Part shown: positions 1-6,894 of the stretch, in pieces
Position numbering within the stretch: the first letter of the stretch is position 1
How the letters are laid out: each line of letters opens with the position of its first letter
Origin: JAOZMY01 sp964577975
Lineage (GTDB): Bacteria > Desulfobacterota > S145-22
Direction: 5' to 3'
Length of the DNA: 59,295 nt
NCBI GenBank assembly: GCA_964577975.1
Contig: CAZOBB010000202.1
Location: forward strand, 1 to 59,295
Notes under the pieces: model-generated
Database searches by the model: none
What the model saw: only the letters and a program-made list of their open reading frames with translations
Told to the model about the DNA's origin: nothing
Made by a program: the position numbers and the translations under genes

Positions 1-357
1 GCCGTTGTGCCTGGCAACGAAGTCGATGTCCGGTCCGAAATCCCCCCCGTAGGCGACGGGGATCGTGACCGTCCTCGGCTCGGGGAGTTCGAGGCGTGCC
101 ATTTCCTGGAGCCGGGATCGCACGATTTCCGTGAGTTCGGCGTGGGAAAGCGTTTCGGGATCGTAGACGAGGAGAAGGGTCGTGTAGCCGGGGATGGTTT
201 CGATGACGCCCTCGATAAAGGGGTGGGTGAGGGCGAAGTTGGCCTTGCGGACGGCGTGGAATCCCGCTTCGTCGATGGTGCCTCCGAAGGTGAGGAGTAG
301 CCCCCGGTCGCCGAGAGGTTGCATGCGGGGAGAGGTCAGAGAGGGTGGACTCGTCAT
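1..357 (-). CDS. pxpB: 5-oxoprolinase subunit B (PxpB/KipI family), 3' part cut off by the window edge
   Basis: PxpB acts with PxpA and PxpC to cleave 5-oxoproline to glutamate using ATP, in the cytoplasm. The 119 visible N-terminal residues start MTSPPSLTSPRM and carry the family features GDRGLLLTFG, IETIPGYTTLLLVYDP and TIPVAYGGDFGPD. The ATG is at 355-357, 8 bp after the pxpA stop, so the two genes are probably co-transcribed. pxpC is expected just outside the window. The remaining two thirds of the protein cannot be judged. Family assignment rests on motif recognition; KipI of Bacillus is a relative, but the pxpA neighbour favours the oxoprolinase role. Confidence 0.85.
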   Translation of the reverse strand, partial: MTSPPSLTSPRMQPLGDRGLLLTFGGTIDEAGFHAVRKANFALTHPFIEGVIETIPGYTTLLLVYDPETLSHAELTEIVRSRLQEMARLELPEPRTVTIPVAYGGDFGPDIDFVARHNG

Positions 358-365
358 AATTCCCT

Positions 366-1139
366 TTACACGAATGTTCCCATGGCGGTAACGTCGATGC
401 CGTTGTCCGTAAGAACCTGCCGGATCTGACGGACCAGGGCGACGGCCCCCGGGGTGTCGCCGTGAACGCAGAGGGTCTCCGGGGCGATGGAGAGCTCAGA
501 GCCGTCGATGGCGGTAACCTTGCCTTCCTTGGCCATCATGAGGGCCCGTTGGGCGACGACCTCGGGATCTTTGATCACGCTGCCTGGTTCCTTCCGGGAC
601 TGGAGGGTGCCCTCAGGCGTGTAGGCTCGGTCCGGAAAGGCCTCGAAGGCGATCTTCAGCCCGTGGGCGGCGGCGATTTTCCGGTTCCGGGACGCCCATT
701 TTCCCGCCAAAGCGACGAGGAGGAGGGAGGAATCGACGGCGGCCACGGCCCGGCAGATGGCCTCCATCATGGCCTCGTCCGGCTGGGCCATGTTATAGAG
801 GGCCCCGTGGGGTTTTACGTGCTGAAGCGTGAGCCCGTGGGCGGCGGCAAACGCCATGAGGGCCCCGATCTGGTAGGTGACATAGGCGGTGATCTCTTCC
901 GGGGAGCACGCCATGTTCCGACGTCCGTACCCCATCAGGTCGGGAAATCCGGGGTGGGCCCCGATGGCGACCCCGTGTTTCTTGGCCAGGGCCACGGTTT
1001 TGGCCATGACCACCGGGTCGCCGGCGTGGAAACCGCAGGCGATGTTGGCCGAGGTGATGTGGGGCATGACCTCCGCGTCCATCCCGATGGTGTAGGCGCC
1101 GAAACTTTCTCCCATGTCGCAGTTCAGATCTATCTTCAT
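366..1139 (-). CDS. pxpA: 5-oxoprolinase subunit A (LamB/YcsF family)
   Basis: Cytoplasmic subunit of ATP-dependent 5-oxoprolinase (PxpABC), which recycles 5-oxoproline to glutamate. The 257-residue protein begins MKIDLNCDMGESFGAY and has the hallmark stretches SANIACGFHAGDP, GAHPGFPDLMGYGRR and VKPHGALYN; the length fits the family. An in-frame ATG lies 21 nt upstream, but AAGGAG sits about 8 nt before the ATG at 1137-1139, so this start is preferred. pxpB follows 8 bp downstream. The PATAN gene lies 109 bp upstream in the same orientation and may or may not share its transcript. Confidence 0.93.
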   Translation of the reverse strand: MKIDLNCDMGESFGAYTIGMDAEVMPHITSANIACGFHAGDPVVMAKTVALAKKHGVAIGAHPGFPDLMGYGRRNMACSPEEITAYVTYQIGALMAFAAAHGLTLQHVKPHGALYNMAQPDEAMMEAICRAVAAVDSSLLLVALAGKWASRNRKIAAAHGLKIAFEAFPDRAYTPEGTLQSRKEPGSVIKDPEVVAQRALMMAKEGKVTAIDGSELSIAPETLCVHGDTPGAVALVRQIRQVLTDNGIDVTAMGTFV

Positions 1140-1248
1140 TACGTTCTCCTTTTTGGGCAAGATATACTTCAGTTTTTTTCCACTTTCAAGCGAGAATAGA
1201 CGAAAAGTTCAATGGGCTACACGAAAGAAAGGAATGGGAAGGATTAGG

Positions 1249-2022
1249 TTAGAGGGTTGGAGTGGAAGGGGAAAGTTCTTCTTTAACTTTTTTCACGAGG
1301 GAAGAGATTTCCATTCGGAGGATGGCTTTTTGGGATATGTTTACTCTCAGTAGGATGTATAGCTGAAGGGTTGGGTGAAGCGTGAAGAGTAGGGCCGTTC
1401 CTTCGCTTCCGGTGACTGTGATCTCATGACAAGACCCGAATGTGAGTTTGTTGCTCAAGATTTCGGATAGCCGAGTACTTGTGCGTAAGATTTCTAATCC
1501 TTTTTGGGTAATACACTTTTCTTCTTTTTGGAAAAGTGCACGAACCTCTTCGTTTGAAAATATCCCAATTTCTAGAATGTCTGGCAAGGAATTTCCCCAT
1601 GCAGCGAGTAACTCTGTGAGCCTTTCCTGTGATGCATCAAAGGGTAAATTTTCTTCTTCTTTATTGGTAAACTTTTCTTTCTGTTCATCGAGCCATCTAT
1701 GGGCTTCAATGAGGAGGTGTTCCCATGGCAAATTAATACTTTGGCTAGGCGGCGGTACAAAGTCTTCTGCTTTAAATTCACCCTTCTTCCAAGACATGAT
1801 TTCGTAGAAGGCCTCGATTCCTTGTTTCTCCTGGGCAATGGCGTGGATGATTTCACCATCATGGATATAAATCTTCCCCGTTTTGTCTGGAATTTGGTTG
1901 ATATGGAGGATAAGATTCATGCGTCCCTGGGCGCTCATTTGGATAAGATCGGAAAGACGCAAGCTTGTGAATTGTCCCTTGAATCCTTCCGTTTCCTCGT
2001 GGTCGTGTCTGTAAGCCGCCAT
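1249..2022 (-). CDS. DUF4388/PATAN-domain protein, putative signalling adaptor
   Basis: The 257-residue cytoplasmic protein opens with a PATAN/DUF4388 domain at about residues 10-110, recognisable from GQFTSLRLSDLIQM, GRMNLILHIN, GKIYIHDGEIIHA and GIEAFYEIMSWKKGEF. PATAN domains are adaptor modules found with roadblock GTPase-regulator and two-component proteins. The C-terminal half (about 170-257) resembles a roadblock/LC7-like alpha-beta fold near LLFTLHPTLQLYILLRV, but this is weak. A start codon at 2020-2022 is preceded by AAGGACT. It is divergent from the di-iron MBL gene across a 530 bp spacer. Two roadblock genes on the other side of the MBL gene support a shared signalling job; the specific input and output are not visible. 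Confidence 0.7.
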   Translation of the reverse strand: MAAYRHDHEETEGFKGQFTSLRLSDLIQMSAQGRMNLILHINQIPDKTGKIYIHDGEIIHAIAQEKQGIEAFYEIMSWKKGEFKAEDFVPPPSQSINLPWEHLLIEAHRWLDEQKEKFTNKEEENLPFDASQERLTELLAAWGNSLPDILEIGIFSNEEVRALFQKEEKCITQKGLEILRTSTRLSEILSNKLTFGSCHEITVTGSEGTALLFTLHPTLQLYILLRVNISQKAILRMEISSLVKKVKEELSPSTPTL

Positions 2023-2156
2023 TTTTTACGAGTCCTTGAGTCCTTGTTTTGTTTCTAAATATTTTAAACCACCATATCTTGGCTTAGATGTCAAGCTATG
2101 TAGCTTTTTTGTCCTTTTCGATCCCTTTTTGTTGTCCCAACAACGATGTTTTTTTG

Positions 2157-2184
2157 TTGACAGGAAGAGAGATTTAGATATGGT
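2157..2184 (+). promoter_or_regulatory. candidate sigma-70 promoter for the rightward signalling genes
   Basis: A perfect -35 TTGACA at 2157-2162 is followed by a 16 nt spacer and TATGGT at 2179-2184, which matches the -10 consensus at four of six positions. It points toward the di-iron MBL gene and would give a leader of about 360 nt. The extended -10-like TGTGATAAT at 2508-2516, much closer to the gene, is an alternative. Confidence 0.4.
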
Positions 2185-2319
2185 CATTTAACATCATTAG
2201 ATTTTCATTCTGATGCGATCCACGTATTTTTCTTCTGGAGCAGGGTGTTCAATCGTCCGAAGTTTGAATTCTTTCTGTCCCGTTGTAATGGTGAGTGAAT
2301 ATAAAGGAAGGAGGTATGG

Positions 2320-2349
2320 ATGTTCAAGGTTGAGAGTTTTTGGATATAA
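2320..2349 (+). other. possible nine-codon leader reading frame (MFKVESFWI)
   Basis: AAGGAAGGAGG at 2304-2314 stands five nucleotides before ATG at 2320, and the frame stops at TAA 2347-2349 after nine sense codons. The same 14 nt ATAAAGGAAGGAGG recurs at 3281-3294 before another mini-frame. There is no homology evidence; it may be a leader peptide, a relic or chance. Confidence 0.2.
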
Positions 2350-2552
2350 AGAAAATACACGGGAGGGGTCTCAGATGTCTTACGGTCCCAGAATGGCAAT
2401 ATCTTTTTGTTTTGAATCGCGGATAGGGACGTATCTTCCCTTTTCAAGGAATTGAGATCGGCACGCCGATGAAAAGGAACCAGCTTTTCTTTAAAAACCC
2501 TTTTTTTTGTGATAATAAGAATTCTTAAAAATAAATGAAGGAGATTTTGAGT

Positions 2553-3284
2553 ATGGCCATCGAACTTTATAAGGATGAGACCCACGTATGTATGAAATTC
2601 GATAATTTTTTCAAGGGTACGGAAGTTCCTTCCAACCAGTTTTTGCTCGTAAACAATAAATGGGGTGTTTTGCTCGATCCGGGGGGGAATAGACTATTTA
2701 CCCAGTTGACGGCGGAGATCTCATCGTATTGTCCTCCCCAGCGGCTCAAGTATATCATCCTTTCCCATCAGGACCCGGACGTGGGAGCAGGATTGAATGG
2801 ATGGTTGCTTATTACAGACGCCGTCATTGCGGTTTCCGAACTGTGGGTTCGCTTTATTCCCAACTTTGCCATGTCGGAGCTTTCGGGGGAGCGTGTGCTT
2901 GGAATACCGGATGAGGGTGCAGAGCTTGAATTTGGAGAGGCCTTTTTGCAACTTATACCTGCCCATTTTCTGCATTCTCCCGGAAATTTCCACGTCTTTG
3001 ATAAGAAATCGGGGATTTTGTTTACGGGTGATTTGGGAGCCTCCATCGGGCCGGAGAAAGAAAACATCTCCAGCCGGGAAGAATTTGAGCAGCATGTCGC
3101 TTACATGGCTGGATTTCATCAACGGTATATTCCCCATAGTTCCGCGTGCAAACGATGGGTGGCGATAGCGCGCACTTTACCCATTAAAATGATCGTTCCC
3201 CAGCACGGGGCACGCTTCACGGGTGAGGAGGCGGTGTCTGCTTTCATCGATTGGGTGGATCAGTTGAAGGGAGCGCTGGGATAA
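2553..3284 (+). CDS. MBL-fold di-iron protein of the oxygen-binding (ODP/flavodiiron-like) group
   Basis: A 243-residue stand-alone metallo-beta-lactamase-fold domain related to the di-iron domain of flavodiiron proteins, but with no flavodoxin domain. All six expected metal ligands are visible: H72, D74 and D76 in SHQDPD, H141 in FLHSPGNF, D160 in LFTGDLGAS and H218 in VPQHGA; the usual Glu of HxExD is Asp. Such stand-alone proteins (ODP) bind oxygen and in some bacteria act as sensors rather than reductases. The ATG at 2553 is chosen because AAGGAG sits about nine nt upstream; an ATG at 2535 lacks this. Neighbouring PATAN and roadblock genes suggest redox or oxygen sensing, which is inference. 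Confidence 0.75.
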   Translation: MAIELYKDETHVCMKFDNFFKGTEVPSNQFLLVNNKWGVLLDPGGNRLFTQLTAEISSYCPPQRLKYIILSHQDPDVGAGLNGWLLITDAVIAVSELWVRFIPNFAMSELSGERVLGIPDEGAELEFGEAFLQLIPAHFLHSPGNFHVFDKKSGILFTGDLGASIGPEKENISSREEFEQHVAYMAGFHQRYIPHSSACKRWVAIARTLPIKMIVPQHGARFTGEEAVSAFIDWVDQLKGALG

Positions 3285-3299
3285 AGGAAGGAGGATATC

Positions 3300-3326
3300 G
3301 TGACCCTTGTGATGGACGCCAAGTAA
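3300..3326 (+). other. possible eight-codon reading frame (GTG start, MTLVMDAK) after the di-iron gene
   Basis: AAGGAAGGAGG at 3284-3294 is followed by GTG at 3300 and TAA at 3324-3326. The Shine-Dalgarno sequence is stronger than that of most real genes here, yet the frame is only eight codons. It could be a translated leader, the relic of a deleted gene, or a coupling device. No product can be inferred. Confidence 0.2.
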
Positions 3327-3354
3327 TGGAACATTCAAAGAAGGGGAAGAGACG

Positions 3355-3383
3355 TTGACACCTTCGGTTTTTTTCACTACAAC
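3355..3383 (+). promoter_or_regulatory. candidate sigma-70 promoter for the roadblock gene pair
   Basis: TTGACA at 3355-3360, a 17 nt spacer and TACAAC at 3378-3383 (four of six -10 matches). It lies 63 nt upstream of the first roadblock start codon, so the pair could be expressed independently of the di-iron gene. Confidence 0.45.
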
Positions 3384-3446
3384 CTCGGGAAGGGTTGCGG
3401 GGTATGGGGTGTCAAGAATAACTCGAAGTAGAAGGAGTTTGAGATC

Positions 3447-3839
3447 GTGGTTATAGATAAAGGCAAGGCGATAGAGAACGCGCTGAACGATTTGAAGATG
3501 AGTTCATCGGACATTTTAGGTGCCGCCGTCGTTAGCTTGGATGGATTGATGATAGCCTCGTATCTTCCCGTTAGAAATGTCGATCCAGAAGGAGTGGGGG
3601 CTATGTCGGCTGCCCTCTTGGGGCTATCGAGAAAGGCGGCAGAGGCTCTCCGCCTTGGAGAGTTTAGGGAGGTTTATATTAAGAGCAACGAAGGTATGAT
3701 TCATCTATACGCTGTTTCGTCGGAAGGGGTTCTTGCTGTTTTGACGAGGCAAGATGCCAACATTGGCATGGTCAACCTGGAATCGCGACGGGTGGCAAAA
3801 CAGGTGGGAGAGATCCTTTCGGGGAGAGCAGGTTTTTAA
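3447..3839 (+). CDS. roadblock/LC7-domain protein 1 (MglB-like)
   Basis: A 130-residue single-domain protein of the roadblock/LC7 superfamily, small dimeric regulators that often act on MglA-type GTPases. The pattern ILGAAVVSLDGLMIASYLP, then GAMSAALLGLSRKAAEAL, then EVYIKSNEGMIHLYAV and LAVLTRQDANIGMV follows the fold's beta-alpha-beta order. The start is GTG at 3447, with GAAGGAG nine nt upstream. A second roadblock gene follows after 19 bp. No MglA GTPase is present in the window, so the partner is unknown. Confidence 0.8.
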   Translation: MVIDKGKAIENALNDLKMSSSDILGAAVVSLDGLMIASYLPVRNVDPEGVGAMSAALLGLSRKAAEALRLGEFREVYIKSNEGMIHLYAVSSEGVLAVLTRQDANIGMVNLESRRVAKQVGEILSGRAGF

Positions 3840-3858
3840 GTGAGGGGAGGTAAAAGGT

Positions 3859-4227
3859 ATGATTAGCCTTTCAAAGGAATTGGAAGCCCGATTAACCCTG
3901 GTCATGGCGAAATATCCGGCGATTTTGGCGCTTATCGCCTTTTCTCCGGACGGTTTAGTGATTGCTTCCCTCGTTAAGGAAGATCGTGAGAAGGAACAAA
4001 TCAGTGCGTTGTCGGCAATGCTGTTGAAGGATGCTCAACGGGCTACAACGACGTTTGGTTTTGGCCGTTTCAAGAGGATTCTTCTTGTAAGCGAGAAAGG
4101 GTATCTCACGGTTATCAATGTGACGGAGGAAATCAGCATTGCCATGCTTTCAAATGAACGAGACGCCTTCAGTAAGGCCTTTTTGGATATTGTTAAGATA
4201 CCAGAGATGTTAAAAAATTCCATGTAA
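3859..4227 (+). CDS. roadblock/LC7-domain protein 2
   Basis: A 122-residue protein with the same fold as its upstream neighbour (LALIAFSPDGLVIASLV, ISALSAMLLKDAQRATTTF, RILLVSEKGYLTVINV, SIAMLSNERD) but clearly divergent in sequence, so the two could form a heterodimer. GAGGGGAGG precedes the ATG. It is convergent with rtcB, with only 13 bp between the stop codons and no terminator visible there. Confidence 0.75.
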   Translation: MISLSKELEARLTLVMAKYPAILALIAFSPDGLVIASLVKEDREKEQISALSAMLLKDAQRATTTFGFGRFKRILLVSEKGYLTVINVTEEISIAMLSNERDAFSKAFLDIVKIPEMLKNSM

Positions 4228-4240
4228 AGGGAGATTTGCT

Positions 4241-5680
4241 TTATCCCTTGATTACGCCCATGGGGACGAGTCGGGCCACGCGGGAGGAGATTCCCGCCTT
4301 TTCCACGATGGTGACAACCCGGTCGATATCCTTGTAGGCGTCGGGGGCCTCCTCCAACAGGGTCTTCTTTCCCCGAGCCCTCACGGCGATTCCCTGGGAG
4401 GAGAGGAAATTCAGGACCTTCTGCCTGTTCAGACGCTTGATGGCCTGGGAGCGGGAGAGAACGCGTCCCGCCCCGTGGCACGTGCTCCCGAAGGTCTCTT
4501 CCAGGGCCCCGGGTTGGGCCACGAGGATATACGAGGCCGTTCCCATATCCCCCGGTATGAGGACCGGTTGACCCGTTTCTTTAAACGCCCGGGGAAGGTC
4601 CGGATGCCCCTCGGGAAAGGCCCGGGTCGCCCCTTTCCGGTGGACGCAGACCTTCCGTAGTTTTCCTTCGACGGTGTGGGATTCCATCTTGGCGATGTTG
4701 TGGCACACGTCGTAGAGCAGCCGGAATCCGTGCTCCTTAGGGCCGATGTGGAGGGCCTCTTCAATGGTGCGGATCGCGAGCGTCATCAGGATTTGACGGT
4801 TCGTCCAGGCATAGTTGGCGGCGCACGACATGGCGGCGAAGTACCGTTTCCCGATATCCGACGTGATGGGCGCGCAGGCCAACTGACGGTCCGGAAGGCC
4901 GAAGGGAAGGTCGTTTACATGCTTGACCATCTCGTGGAGAAAGTCGTCGCAGATCTGGTAACCCAGTCCCCGGGAACCGGAATGGATGAAGACGATGAGC
5001 TGGTCTTCGAAGAGACCGAAGCGCCGGGCGATCTTCTCGTCGAAGATGGTCTCCACGCGGCTGAGTTCGAGGAAGTGGTTTCCCGATCCGAGGGTGCCTA
5101 ACTGGTCCAGCCCTCTCTTGATGGCGTAATCGCCGATGACGGAGGGGTCGGCGGATTCCATGACGCCGTAGTCTTCCGTGAATTCCAGATCTTCCTGGTC
5201 TCCCAGCCCCTTTTCCACGGCCCAGCGAGCTCCCTTTTTCATGACCTGTTTGACTTCCTTGGCGGTAAGGTGCAGCCGTCCCGTGCCTCCGACCCCGCAG
5301 GGGATGGCCCGATAGAGCTCGTTCAGGAGGAAATCGAGATCTTTCTGGATGTCGGCGGCGGTCAGATTGCTCGTGATGACACGGCAGCCGCAGTTGATGT
5401 CGTATCCCACACCGCCGGGGGAGATGACGCCGGAGCGGACGTCGAAGGCGGCCACGCCACCGATGGGAAATCCGTAGCCCTGGTGGATATCGGGCATGGC
5501 CAGAGAGGCCTTCAGGATGCCGGGCAGGTGGGCGACGTTGGCCACCTGCTGGAGGCTGCCGTCCGACTTGAGGGTCTTGACGAAGTCCTTGTCGGTGTAG
5601 ATGATCCCGTCGACGCGCATGCCGCCCGTCTTGGGGATGCGCCAGCGGACATCGTCGATGGGTTCCAGGGTCACGTTCAT
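4241..5680 (-). CDS. rtcB: RNA-splicing ligase RtcB
   Basis: GTP- and Mn-dependent ligase joining 2',3'-cyclic-phosphate (3'-phosphate) RNA ends to 5'-OH ends, used in RNA repair and tRNA splicing. The 479-residue length matches archaeal-type RtcB. Visible motifs: MPDIHQGYGFPIGGVAAFD, GGVGYDINCGCR (metal ligand C97), GSGNHFLEL, HSGSRGLGYQI, HRKGATRAFP and STCHGAGRVLSR, where H402 corresponds to the guanylylated histidine. The ATG at 5678-5680 overlaps the macrodomain stop as ATGA, implying translational coupling; reading further upstream enters the macrodomain gene in another frame. No archease gene is adjacent. Confidence 0.96.
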   Translation of the reverse strand: MNVTLEPIDDVRWRIPKTGGMRVDGIIYTDKDFVKTLKSDGSLQQVANVAHLPGILKASLAMPDIHQGYGFPIGGVAAFDVRSGVISPGGVGYDINCGCRVITSNLTAADIQKDLDFLLNELYRAIPCGVGGTGRLHLTAKEVKQVMKKGARWAVEKGLGDQEDLEFTEDYGVMESADPSVIGDYAIKRGLDQLGTLGSGNHFLELSRVETIFDEKIARRFGLFEDQLIVFIHSGSRGLGYQICDDFLHEMVKHVNDLPFGLPDRQLACAPITSDIGKRYFAAMSCAANYAWTNRQILMTLAIRTIEEALHIGPKEHGFRLLYDVCHNIAKMESHTVEGKLRKVCVHRKGATRAFPEGHPDLPRAFKETGQPVLIPGDMGTASYILVAQPGALEETFGSTCHGAGRVLSRSQAIKRLNRQKVLNFLSSQGIAVRARGKKTLLEEAPDAYKDIDRVVTIVEKAGISSRVARLVPMGVIKG

Positions 5681-6225
5681 GCGCCGCGCTCCCGCTGGAT
5701 TTCCTGAAGGGTCTTTTCGTAGGCCCGGTAGTTGGCATCCCCGAAAAGAACGAAGCGGACCAGCTCGATTTCCGGGTGTTCTTCCAGGTAGTCCCATACG
5801 GTGGTCAGGGCGATCCTCGAGGCCTCGTCGATGGGGTAGCCGTAAACTCCCGTGCTGATGGAGGGGAAGGCGATGCTCTTGATGCCCTTTTCCGACGCGA
5901 TCTTCAGGCACGAGAGGTAGGCGCTTTTGAGCAGCTCCGCTTCTCCCTTCGTTCCGCCCCGGTAGATGGGGCCTACCGCGTGGATCACGTATTTGGCCTT
6001 GAGGTTTCCCCCCGTGGTCAGGACGGCGTGTCCCGTGGGGCATCCCCCGATCTTGCGACATTCCTCCATGATGGCGGGGCCGCCCGCCCGGTGGATGGCC
6101 CCGTCCACGCCGCCGCCCCCGCGCAGGCCGGAATTGGCGGCGTTGGCGATGGCCTCGGTGTCCTGTTTCGTGATATCTCCCTGAACCAGTTCAAGAACCG
6201 AGGAACCGATAGTCACCTTCATCAT
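5677..6225 (-). CDS. macrodomain protein (ADP-ribose/O-acetyl-ADP-ribose hydrolase type)
   Basis: A 182-residue single macrodomain of the MacroD/YmdB kind. VQGDITKQDTEAIANAAN, LRGGGGVDGAIHRAGG, CPTGHAVLTTGG, YVIHAVGPIY and IAFPSISTGVYGYPI are the ADP-ribose-binding signatures. Members remove O-acetyl groups from O-acetyl-ADP-ribose or hydrolyse ADP-ribosyl groups from proteins and nucleic acids. AAGGAGG precedes two adjacent ATGs (6225 and 6222); either could be used. Its stop overlaps the rtcB start by four nucleotides, so both are made from one mRNA and may act on the same damaged or modified RNA ends; that link is inference. Confidence 0.93.
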   Translation of the reverse strand: MMKVTIGSSVLELVQGDITKQDTEAIANAANSGLRGGGGVDGAIHRAGGPAIMEECRKIGGCPTGHAVLTTGGNLKAKYVIHAVGPIYRGGTKGEAELLKSAYLSCLKIASEKGIKSIAFPSISTGVYGYPIDEASRIALTTVWDYLEEHPEIELVRFVLFGDANYRAYEKTLQEIQRERGA

Positions 6226-6285
6226 GCTCCCTCCTTACACGTATGTCTTTTACTTTTCACTTTTCACCTTTGACTTACGGACTTT

Positions 6286-6375
6286 AACCCCGGTGAAATA
6301 CGCTACGTTGCGACTTCGCCAATTTCACGGGGTAAACCTTCAACCTTCAGACTTCGACCTTCAGACTTCAGACTT
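6286..6375. repeat. dispersed palindromic element, copy A, with CTTC-rich repeats
   Basis: The 50 nt at 6286-6335 begins CCCCGGTGAAAT-like and ends ATTTCACGGGG, an imperfect terminal inverted repeat. It is about 80% identical by eye to 50903-50952. Directly beside it (6337-6375) is a run of CTTCAAC/CTTCAGA/CTTCGAC units, which also accompany the second copy. Both copies lie in intergenic DNA, this one upstream of the macrodomain gene. Function is unknown; it may be a REP/MITE-like element. Confidence 0.6.
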
Positions 6376-6401
6376 TTACCTCCCCCCTTCGAACCATCCC
6401 C

Positions 6402-6674
6402 TCACACCTTCCCGAAGAAGAAGAGGACCCCCGTCACGATAAAGAACAGGGCGGCGATCTTCTGGATGACCTGTTCGGGAACGTATCTGGAAATGATCCC
6501 GCCCACGAGAACCCCGATGAGCGAAGTAAGAACCAGGGCGCAAGCGGCGCCGAGGAAAACAGTGAAGATCTTTTTCGATTCCCCCGTGAGGGCGATGGTG
6601 GCCAGCTGTGTTTTATCTCCCATTTCCGCCAGAAAAATGGTTCCAAAGGTGACACCAAAGAGTTTCCAATCCAT
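6402..6674 (-). CDS. small UPF0016/GDT1-family membrane protein (cation exporter half)
   Basis: A 90-residue protein with three predicted membrane segments and the family signature EMGDKTQLATI near the N terminus. UPF0016/TMEM165 proteins move Mn2+ or Ca2+ across membranes. Many bacterial members are half-size like this and work as dimers or with a second half; no second half is seen here. The ATG at 6672-6674 is chosen because GAAAGGAG lies just upstream; an in-frame ATG 21 nt earlier overlaps that site. Confidence 0.8.
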   Translation of the reverse strand: MDWKLFGVTFGTIFLAEMGDKTQLATIALTGESKKIFTVFLGAACALVLTSLIGVLVGGIISRYVPEQVIQKIAALFFIVTGVLFFFGKV

Positions 6675-6894
6675 GTTTTCTCCTTTCTTTTTCAATTATA
6701 ACCCTACCCCATCTCCGAGTCAAAAAAAGTTTTCTAGCCTAGTCGATGAAAAAGCCTTTGGATGGATCTTTCATTAAAATTCCATTAAAAGAAGAAAAGA
6801 CTGAGGCTTAGAGAAAAAGGGGAGGGAATGTTCCATTGAAAAGAGGAGTGGGGTGTGTTAAAAATGAAAGCCAAAAAGCCGGTTGGGGGTTTTC

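Larger units (their letters stand above)
2023..2552. other. 530 bp spacer between divergent PATAN and di-iron MBL genes
   Basis: AT-rich, with no convincing protein gene. Both strands carry open stretches of 80-126 codons, but they lack a start-proximal ribosome site or recognisable domain. Features seen: a weak TTGTTG/CAACAA hairpin at 2129-2143, a promoter-like pair at 2157-2184, a strong Shine-Dalgarno sequence followed by a nine-codon reading frame at 2320-2349, a 14 bp palindrome ATCGGCACGCCGAT at 2457-2470, and an extended -10-like TGTGATAAT at 2508-2516. Together these suggest a regulated, possibly long-leader transcript for the rightward module. Confidence 0.5.

Noticed and set aside
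2213..2455. 80-codon plus-strand frame in the PATAN/di-iron spacer
   Set aside because: No ribosome site at its start, unusual composition and no recognisable domain.
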